DNA of 64,000 bases from JAJEBT01 sp965221485 (GTDB lineage Bacteria; Pseudomonadota; Alphaproteobacteria; MPNO01; UBA830), in the NCBI GenBank assembly GCA_965221485.1, contig OZ244893.1, forward strand, positions 248,001-312,000. Direction: 5' to 3'. Under the pieces are notes generated by a model. The model ran no database searches. It worked only from the letters and a program-made list of their open reading frames with translations, and was not told the origin of the DNA. The translations under genes and the position numbers were made by a program. Each line of letters starts with the position of its first letter. The stretch's first letter is position 1. Of the stretch, positions 34,741-41,015 are shown one piece after another.

Positions 34741-35274
34741 ATGGAACGACGGGAAGTAGACATGACGGAGATGTCCGAACGGATTGCGCGTTTCGATGAA
34801 CTCCGGCCGTCGAAGCAGGCCTTTGTCGATACGCGCATACCCGAACATATCCGCGACATCTACAACGTCATCGGCAGAGGTGTGACGGAGGATGCAAGTC
34901 TTCGGCCGGCCATTGCCGCTGCCGAAGGATTCAATGTGACCTATGTGGGAGCCGACCCCGGCAAGGGTGCGGCCTTGCATTCGCACGAAACCGTCGAGGT
35001 GTTCATTCCCATGAGCGGTGAATGGGCTGTCTTCTGGGGTGACGAGGGCGAAAACGAGGTGGTCCTCAACACGTTCGACTGCGTCTCCGTACCCGTCGGG
35101 ATCATGCGGGGCTTCCGCAATGTCGGAAAGGAGCACGCCTTTCTGATGGCAATTCTGGGGGGTACCGATGCAGGCCGGGTGGGCTGGGCACCCTCGGTTC
35201 TCAAGCGGGCAGAAGAGACCGGACTTCAACTCGATAGCGAGGGCAACGTGATGGAGCTTGCAGGGTCTTCCTGA
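34741..35274 (+). CDS. Cupin domain-containing protein
   Basis: A 177-residue single-cupin protein: GADPGKGAALHSHETVEVFIPMSGEW (first cupin motif with His-x-His and Glu) and a second motif around FDCVSVPVGIMRGFRNVG, where the usual metal histidine position is Arg/Phe-like. It could be a dioxygenase, isomerase or binding protein. GGGAGAGGGTGG precedes the ATG. It is 20 bp after the HisD-like gene and last of the operon cyclase, HisD-like, cupin. Confidence 0.82.
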   Translation: MERREVDMTEMSERIARFDELRPSKQAFVDTRIPEHIRDIYNVIGRGVTEDASLRPAIAAAEGFNVTYVGADPGKGAALHSHETVEVFIPMSGEWAVFWGDEGENEVVLNTFDCVSVPVGIMRGFRNVGKEHAFLMAILGGTDAGRVGWAPSVLKRAEETGLQLDSEGNVMELAGSS

Positions 35275-35565
35275 CCAAGCTGCCGTCTCCTGTGCCACAG
35301 GCCTCGACTGGCTGTCGTTTTCCCTTGAGAACGGCCTCCTTGCGGCACGTCGAGGCCGTGAAGGCATTCTCCAAACAGGCCCACAGGAAATCGATCGGAG
35401 CAATCCGGGACATCCCGAACCCCGTCGCAAGAAATAATTTGGTGGGGATATTCACAAAATCATGTAGTGACAGACAAAACCTGTCCGATTGACCCATGGG
35501 GATGTGGTGCATTTCCAGGGGCCACTTCTGAGCCAGCCCGTACCACCCGTCGACTCTCGCTCCCA
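35275..35565. other. Boundary between catabolic operon and toxin-antitoxin island
   Basis: About 290 bp with no recognisable gene. A locally AT-rich patch lies near 35430-35480. Catabolic genes end on its left and the toxin-antitoxin cluster starts on its right, so an island boundary may lie here; no attachment-site repeat was identified. Confidence 0.35.
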
Positions 35566-35910
35566 TCAGTTTGTGGTTCGATCATGCAGCAACGTTTCAA
35601 GCTGCATCAACAACTCTGGTACATAGTCACAGGACGTCTCCCATACGACGTGAGCATCAACCCAATCGTAACCATGAATCACGCGGTTGCGCATTCCGAT
35701 GATCTGCCGCCAGGGAATGTCTGGATACTTTGCGCGAACCTCTTCGGACACGCGACCTGCCGCCTCCCCGATAAACTCCAGTCGACGAATGACGGCGTCC
35801 TGGAGCTGCACATTACCCAGGAAACCAGCTTGCGTTTGGTCCTCGAGACAGGTTCCAACCACTCATGCTGAGGGGATCATGTCCTCGATATGCCCCGGGT
35901 CACGCTCCAT
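35566..35910 (-). pseudogene. hepT: HepT-type RNase toxin gene with in-frame stop
   Basis: Read from the ATG at 35910 the frame gives MERDPGHIEDMIPSA, then TGA, then continues in the same frame through QLQDAVIRRLEFIGEAA, IPWRQIIGMRNRVIHGYD and the C-terminus, for 113 codons in all. This is the full length of a HepT (DUF86) toxin, including the RX4-6HxY motif (RNRVIHGY). One substitution (for example CGA to TGA at codon 16) explains the break. A GTG directly after the stop could start a 98-residue shortened product lacking the first helix. The ATG overlaps the end of the mntA antitoxin gene by 11 bases, the usual order for this type VII system. Confidence 0.8.
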
Positions 35911-36211
35911 AGATGACTTTTGCCGAAGACAGAATACTGTTTCGCCGTGCCAGATTTTTGCTTGCCTCCACGCCCCGGCGGCTCACGAGGTCGACCTTGC
36001 GACCGAACATCTCGCCAAGCTCTCGTTCCATGTCGTCAAGGTCGAGCAGAGTGTGACGAGTGCCTTTGTCAAAGCTCACCAGCACATCGACATCGCTTTC
36101 GGGTCCGAAGGTTTCCCCAAGAACCGATCCAAACCGAGCCAGTTGTTCGATATGCCATCGCCGACAAAAGTCGGCCACTGCGTCTGATGATGGTTCAATT
36201 CTCCATTTCAT
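35900..36211 (-). CDS. mntA: MntA-type minimal nucleotidyltransferase antitoxin
   Basis: A 103-residue minimal nucleotidyltransferase with the motif GSVLGETFGPESDVDVLV (GS-x10-DxD, residues about 28-45) and a later Asp in RKVDLVSRRG. In characterised HepT/MntA pairs this enzyme neutralises HepT by adding AMP to the tyrosine of RX4-6HxY. It is intact here although its cognate toxin gene is interrupted, and overlaps it by 11 bases. No predicted membrane or other domain. Confidence 0.88.
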   Translation of the reverse strand: MKWRIEPSSDAVADFCRRWHIEQLARFGSVLGETFGPESDVDVLVSFDKGTRHTLLDLDDMERELGEMFGRKVDLVSRRGVEASKNLARRNSILSSAKVIYGA

Positions 36212-36362
36212 CGCGCTTTCCCCGCTGCTCCGGCATCCGATCCCATATCAATTCATCCAACACCCGGTCATTATGCTTCCTGAACACACCACCCCATTGC
36301 TTGATGAAAAATGGGACTCCGCTTAAACGATAATTGTCCCGAATATGGTGCCTCCGGCGCAG
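36212..36362. promoter_or_regulatory. Upstream region of mntA-hepT
   Basis: About 150 bp between two minus-strand toxin-antitoxin modules, moderately AT-rich (atcaattcatccaacacc). Presumably contains the mntA promoter. No distinct palindrome recognised. Confidence 0.3.
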
Positions 36363-36686
36363 TCAACTCGCCGCGTCGTGATCTGTCGCGCGGCGTCGGA
36401 CCCTGTTGCGAATGGCCGGACCGCTCTCGGCCAGGGTCCTGCTGAGATCGAAGGCCGTCTGGGCATTAAGCCAGAATTCGGGTGTTTGCCCGAAATACTC
36501 ACCCAGAGCAATCGCTGTCTCGGCGCTCACGCCCCGGCGCTCATGGACAATCTCGTGCAGGCGTGTCGCCGGAAGGTTGGTATCCCGGGCAACCCGGTGA
36601 ACGGACAGTTCCAGTTCGTCGATCTGCTCGCGGAGCAGGGTGCCAGGGTGCGTCGCGATCCGGTGTGTGGGTATGGCGGCCATCAT
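36363..36686 (-). CDS. higA: HigA family antitoxin
   Basis: A 107-residue XRE-type HigA antitoxin: TRIATHPGTLLREQIDELELSV-like opening, helix-turn-helix VARDTNLPATRLHEIVHERRGVSAETAIALGEYF, and the family WLNAQTAFDL. HigA binds HigB and represses the operon. Its toxin partner upstream (36690-36983) is frameshifted. Two tandem ATG codons start the gene. The antitoxin frame itself is intact. Confidence 0.88.
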   Translation of the reverse strand: MMAAIPTHRIATHPGTLLREQIDELELSVHRVARDTNLPATRLHEIVHERRGVSAETAIALGEYFGQTPEFWLNAQTAFDLSRTLAESGPAIRNRVRRRATDHDAAS

Positions 36687-36689
36687 GAT

Positions 36690-36983
36690 CCTCCGTCTGA
36701 CGCTCGTAATGGTTGTTCAACTCGACGTCAAACGCATCCCCGTCTCGCCATGTGAAGCAAGTCCGCCAGCTTCGGGATACGCGAATGCTGTATTGACGGT
36801 GACGGTCCCCGCTCAGGTGGTCAAGCCGCTTGCCGGGCGGACGCACAGATTGTCACTCTGCGCAGCATAGTTGATTCGATCCAGCTTGCCCTGCGCTCGT
36901 TTGAGGATCACCGCCGGGATTGACCGTTCGCTCCCGCCGTTGAAGACATTTGTCGTGCGCTGATCTGCGAAGGATCGTATCAA
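36690..36983 (-). pseudogene. higB: HigB (RelE-like) toxin gene with frameshift
   Basis: With a TTG start at 36983 preceded by AAGGAGG, the first frame reads IRSFADQRTTNVFNGG and then KRAQGKLDRINYAAQSDNLC. The continuation PPGKRLDHLSGDRHRQYSIR and SWRTCFTWRDGDAFDVE lies in another frame, joined at about 36840. Restoring a single missing C (a GTCCGCC that should read GTCCCGCC) reunites them into a normal HigB, including the catalytic-region QYSIR and WRTCF. The toxin is therefore inactivated by a one-base deletion unless the shift is a sequencing error. The normal 3' end before higA is also unclear. Confidence 0.75.
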
Positions 36984-37055
36984 TTAGGCGCCTCCTTGTT
37001 CGGGCAACGCAGTACGCACGGCATAATGCAGGCGCTGGCCGCAAATGTTCTGAGG

Positions 37056-37200
37056 CTACCCCGCCAGTTCCGCAATCCGTCTGGCGATCCGGTTCGAGGC
37101 GGACTTCACCGGATCGTTGGCGAGGTGGGCATAGGGGACGATGGTCTGAACCTGGGTGTGTCCGATCTACTTGCGGATCATGGGCAGGCCTTCCCCGACC
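37056..37200 (-). pseudogene. Tyrosine recombinase (integrase) C-terminal remnant
   Basis: The minus strand reads VGEGLPMIRK, stop, IGHTQVQTIVPYAHLANDPV and then KSASNRIARRIAELAG, stop. This is the box II end of phage/island integrases (GLPMIGKLLGHTQVQTTARYAHL), with the nucleophilic Tyr in PYAHLA. A TAG replaces a leucine and the upstream catalytic domain (first Arg, HxxR) is not found. It lies between a broken HigBA module and the Fic gene, supporting the view that this segment is a decayed integrative island. Confidence 0.72.
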
Positions 37201-37422
37201 ACCAGCCCGTCACCGCCCCGGGGCCCAGATGGTTTTTCACTGCTCCGGAGCTTCCGTCGGGCCCCGCCCTCCCTGCCTTCCGGGGCACCAATCTCCGTCT
37301 CATCCTGATTGACGCGGAATCTCATCTTGATTGTCGCGCTGTACCGTGCGCCCCATGGAACCGGCGAATGGTGCGCGAATACCCGCTTTCGTTACGCAAA
37401 TACCCAAAAAAACCATAGCTCT

Positions 37423-37521
37423 GCGGTGAATACTGACCATATTCTCCGCAATTTGTGCGGAGAATAATCTGGTAATTTGCGGTGAATAGCGGATATATTC
37501 TCCGCATAGGGGGCGGAGAAT
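37423..37521. promoter_or_regulatory. Duplicated 56-bp operator array of the fic gene
   Basis: Two copies of the pattern gcggtgaat-N9-attctccgc-N7-gcggagaat start at 37423 and 37479, exactly 56 bp apart. The perfect dyads attctccgc-N7-gcggagaat lie at 37441-37465 and 37497-37521, the second overlapping the fic start codon (37520). Each is flanked upstream by a one-mismatch half-site. The downstream Fic protein ends in a winged helix, so autorepression is likely; the binding protein is inferred. Confidence 0.75.
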
Positions 37522-38629
37522 GCCAACTTTTATCCACGAATTGCAGGATTGGCCGAATTTCCGGTGGAACGAAGGAGCGCTGTCTCAGCGGCTTGCGTCC
37601 GCGCGTCATTCGCAGGGACGGCTGATCGGGCGCATGGGGGCTTTGGGATTTGACCTCCGGGCGGAGGCATCTCTCGCCACGCTCACCGCGGATGTTCTCA
37701 AGTCGAGCGAAATCGAGGGCGAGATCCTCGATAGGGAACAGGTCCGGTCATCAATCGCACGACGGCTCGGGATGGATGTCGGCGGGCTCGCTCCAGCAGA
37801 CCGGAACGTCGAGGGCGTCGTTGAAATGATGCTCGACGCGACGCAGAACTTCGACAAGCCGCTGACAGACGAACGTCTCTTTGCATGGCACGCGGCCCTG
37901 TTTCCGACCGGGCGCAGCGGCATGACCAGGATTATCACTGGGGCGTGGCGAGACGACAGCAGAGGTCCGATGCAGGTCGTCTCCGGCCCCATCGGGCGCG
38001 AACGGGTTCATTACGAAGCACCACAAGCGTCTCGCCTTGAAGCTGAAATGGCTGCATTTCTCAAATGGTTCGGCGCGGATACTTCGGATGATCCGGTGCT
38101 CAAGGCTGCTCGGGCGCATTTATGGTTTGTCACGATCCACCCGTTTGATGATGGAAACGGTCGCATTGCACGGGCCATAGCGGATATGGCGCTGGCGCGG
38201 TCCGAGCAAAGCCCACAGCGCTTCTACAGCATGTCGTCGCAGATCCGCCGGGAGCGCAAGGCCTATTACGATGTTCTCGAAGCCACGCAAAAAGGTGATC
38301 TTGATATTGCCGCATGGCTTGCATGGTTCCTGGAATGCCTTGACCGCGCAATCGACGAGGCCGGGCAGACGCTTTCGGGTATCATTCAAAAGGCGCGGTT
38401 CCGGGAGACGTTCAGGCAACATCCGCTCAATGAGCGTCAGCACGACATCATCAACAGGCTGCTGGATGGGTTTGAAGGCAAGATGACGTCTTCCAGATGG
38501 GCCAAGCTGACAAAGTCCTCGCCTGATACGGCCTTGCGCGATATCAACGATCTCATCAGCAAAGGTATTCTCGTTCGCGGACCGGGAGGCGGTCGAAGCA
38601 CCAGTTATGCACTGGCCGGGCGGGAGTAA
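37520..38629 (+). CDS. Fic family protein with DUF4172 and winged-helix domain
   Basis: A 369-residue AMP-transferase-type protein. An N-terminal DUF4172 domain (FIHELQDWPNFRWNEGAL) is followed by the inhibitory helix motif SSEIEGE ([S/T]xxxE[G/N], residues about 59-65). The Fic core has the catalytic loop HPFDDGNGR (residue about 205), and the C-terminal winged helix is WAKLTKSSPDTALRDINDL. Placing the inhibitory helix N-terminal to the Fic core makes it a class II Fic enzyme, held inactive by its own Glu. The start codon ATG is inside an operator dyad. It sits in the toxin-antitoxin cluster; the target protein is unknown. Confidence 0.92.
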   Translation: MPTFIHELQDWPNFRWNEGALSQRLASARHSQGRLIGRMGALGFDLRAEASLATLTADVLKSSEIEGEILDREQVRSSIARRLGMDVGGLAPADRNVEGVVEMMLDATQNFDKPLTDERLFAWHAALFPTGRSGMTRIITGAWRDDSRGPMQVVSGPIGRERVHYEAPQASRLEAEMAAFLKWFGADTSDDPVLKAARAHLWFVTIHPFDDGNGRIARAIADMALARSEQSPQRFYSMSSQIRRERKAYYDVLEATQKGDLDIAAWLAWFLECLDRAIDEAGQTLSGIIQKARFRETFRQHPLNERQHDIINRLLDGFEGKMTSSRWAKLTKSSPDTALRDINDLISKGILVRGPGGGRSTSYALAGRE

Positions 38630-39151
38630 GGACGCGCCACTGAACCAGACAACATGTGCAATGGCGCATCTCATGACGGAAAACATCTCCGGAGGTTGGG
38701 AGCAACAGTCAAGAGATCGCGGCCGCAATACTCACCGGGTGCGGGACAAATGCATAACGCGACGTCAGTTTGCAACGTCGGTGCGGAACGGCACATGTCG
38801 TTGTCTGAGCCGAGGAGGCACTGGAAGGCATCGTCCGTCGTACCATCCGTGAGTGCAAAGCGTGGCGTTTGGACGCCACAAACCGGTGGATCACTCATTT
38901 GGCGCCACTATGGGCGAAACCGGAACTGATCGGGGCGACATGATCGGCGTAAATCAAGAGTCAGCCGGGCCAGGAGACAGCTGTTCCGGGCGCCCGAAAA
39001 ATCAGCCCGAATTCACGACCAAAGGCGTTGCCATCCCCGTTCTCTTCAGGTGGTTTCCCCGGTTGCCTGCTGGCTCCAAGTCCGGCGATATCACGACTTC
39101 TGAACATGCCTCGCTACACCATATCCGGAGGCAGCTTCCGGGCAGGCCCTG
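38630..39151. other. Gap between fic and higB2
   Basis: About 520 bp. The right end (39104-39151) is open in frame with the HigB-like gene and reads like its missing N-terminus (ATPYPEAASGQALL), but it is separated from any upstream ATG by a TGA at 39101. The rest has no recognisable gene. Confidence 0.4.
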
Positions 39152-39397
39152 TTGAAGCGCCGGAAGCTGCCAACACTGGAGCAGTGGCATGCGAGGAATT
39201 TCAGTGAACCTGTTTCGAGAAATGAACCGGCAAACCAACAAATCCGGGTTATCGTTGGGAACAGCCGAGCGGTCTTCAACATCAAAGGGAACAACGACCG
39301 GCTCGTGGTGAAGATCAACTATCGGTACCGCGTCGTCACCATACGCTTCGTGAGGACACATGCCGAATATGACACCATAAACGTGGAGGAGGTGTGA
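39152..39397 (+). CDS. HigB-family mRNA interferase toxin, N-terminally shortened
   Basis: An 81-residue HigB_toxin (PF09907) protein. The well-conserved second half SRAVFNIKGNNDRLVVKINY, then VVTIRFVRTHAEYD, is intact; this family cleaves translated mRNA. The usual N-terminal helix (about 15-20 more residues, starting MRVI in relatives) is missing. In-frame codons upstream fit the family (YPEAASGQALL), but a TGA at 39101 closes the frame and only TTG/CTG starts remain. It is followed one base later by the antitoxin-protease fusion gene. It may be inactive or rely on a non-ATG start. Confidence 0.72.
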   Translation: MKRRKLPTLEQWHARNFSEPVSRNEPANQQIRVIVGNSRAVFNIKGNNDRLVVKINYRYRVVTIRFVRTHAEYDTINVEEV

Positions 39398-39398
39398 G

Positions 39399-40619
39399 AT
39401 GGTCGATATCAAGCCCATCCGGTCGGAAAGGGACCATGAGGCGGCTTTGGCCCGGATCTCCGAGCTCATGGATGCGGAACCCGACAGCCCCGAGGGCGAT
39501 GAGCTCGATGTCCTGGTCGACCTGGTGGAACTCTACGAGAGCAAACAGGTGCCGATGGGATTGCCGACTCCCATCGCTGCCATTGAGTTCCGCATGGAGC
39601 AAGCAGGTCTGCGCCCTGCAGACCTTGCTCTTTTCATCGGAAGCCGGGCAAAGGTGTCCGAGGTCCTTTCCGGCAAGCGATCCATCACCATGGCGATGGC
39701 GCGTGCCCTGCATGAGCATCTCGGAATTCCGGCTGACGTTCTGCTGCAGAAGCCGGATGTCGATCTTGCCGACCCGTTGGCTGACATCGAATGGGGCCGG
39801 TTTCCAGTCAAATCGATGGCGAAGCTGGGCTGGATCCCAGTTGAACCCGATATGGCCGAACGTGCGGAACCGATCATGCGGGACGTGATCCGTCGTGCAG
39901 GGGGGGACGATGTCGCTTCCGCTGTGCTCTATCGGAAGAATGACCATATGCGCGCAAATGCCAAGACGGACCCGTATGCGCTTAAGGCATGGTGTTGGCA
40001 GGTTCTTGCAAAAGCCAGAGAAGACCACTCAGGGAAGGATTATGAACGCGGCGTCGTGACTCTGGAATTCCTGAAGAGGGTTGCGCAGTTGAGCTGGTCC
40101 GAGGACGGCCCGCGTCTTGCGAAGGAAAAACTGGCCAGACACGGCATTTCCCTCGTGATCGTAAGACACCTGCCAAAAACCTATCTGGATGGAGCGGCCC
40201 TCCGGCTGGCTGACGGAAGCCCGGTGATCGGGCTCACGCTGCGCCACGACAGAATTGACAACTTCTGGTTCTCCCTGCTGCACGAATTGGCCCATGTAGG
40301 CAGGCACATCGATAACGACAATGGCGAAGCCTTTGTCGACGACTTCTCGCTTCGGAAACTCGCTGGCAGACGGGAAGATCCCAGGGAGACGCAAGCGGAC
40401 GAATGGGCAGAAGAAGCGCTTGTTCCACGTATGGACTGGGAAGCCAGCGCAGTAAAGGATCGTCCGACACCTGCGGCGGTGATAAGTCTTGCCAACTCCC
40501 TGCAAGTCCACCCGGCGATCGTTGCAGGCAAGGTTCGATACGAAAGGCAGAACTACCGCCTGCTGTCGCAATTTGCCGGAAGCGGGGAGATCCGCCGGCA
40601 ATTCGGCCTGGCAACGTGA
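39399..40619 (+). CDS. HigA-like antitoxin fused to ImmA/IrrE metallopeptidase
   Basis: A 406-residue fusion. Residues 1-130 are a HigA-type antitoxin: acidic N-terminus, then helix-turn-helix GLRPADLALFIGSRAKVSEVLSGKRSITMAMARALHEHLGI. A linker of about 100 residues follows, then a DUF955/ImmA-IrrE zinc peptidase with FWFSLLHELAHVGRHID (HExxH-type HELAH, about residue 290) and a downstream zinc Asp/Glu region. ImmA/IrrE peptidases cleave repressors on stress, so the fusion may couple toxin control to proteolysis. Its ATG is one base after the HigB-like stop, a normal toxin-antitoxin spacing. The frame is fully intact. Confidence 0.88.
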   Translation: MVDIKPIRSERDHEAALARISELMDAEPDSPEGDELDVLVDLVELYESKQVPMGLPTPIAAIEFRMEQAGLRPADLALFIGSRAKVSEVLSGKRSITMAMARALHEHLGIPADVLLQKPDVDLADPLADIEWGRFPVKSMAKLGWIPVEPDMAERAEPIMRDVIRRAGGDDVASAVLYRKNDHMRANAKTDPYALKAWCWQVLAKAREDHSGKDYERGVVTLEFLKRVAQLSWSEDGPRLAKEKLARHGISLVIVRHLPKTYLDGAALRLADGSPVIGLTLRHDRIDNFWFSLLHELAHVGRHIDNDNGEAFVDDFSLRKLAGRREDPRETQADEWAEEALVPRMDWEASAVKDRPTPAAVISLANSLQVHPAIVAGKVRYERQNYRLLSQFAGSGEIRRQFGLAT

Positions 40620-41015
40620 TGTCCAGGGTCAATGAATGATGAAAGTGGATCGGGGACAGGATCACTCATTATTGCGTTGCGTCAGCCGCATCCAGGACAG
40701 CAAATCCTTGTCACGAAATCACCGGCGAGGCCGACCGCTATGCCCGAGAGACATATCAACAGGCAACTTGATGCCTGTCGTACACAGATCTTGTGTCCTG
40801 TGATTGGTCACGCCCAATCGTCGCGGTCGATCCGGTTGCGGAAGCATTCACAGATTTGCAAGGTAACAGACAACAACCGGGCGGCACGTCAGTGTTTCGC
40901 CCGGGGTGACCGCCAGCACGGGTCGCCGGATCAACCGCGCTGCTGAATTCGCGCGTTGCTTGCTGCGTCCCGGTCTTGCCGGGCGGTGCGACGACTTCGA
41001 CGTTTGATCCGGGAG
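40620..41015. other. Gap at right edge of the toxin-antitoxin island
   Basis: About 400 bp with no gene recognised. It separates the toxin-antitoxin island from the molybdenum hydroxylase genes, which converge on it from the right. Confidence 0.35.

Noticed and set aside
36541..36690. Extension of the HigB frame over the higA gene
   Set aside because: The continuation has no HigB similarity and overlaps the conserved HigA protein; it only reflects an absent stop codon after the frameshift.
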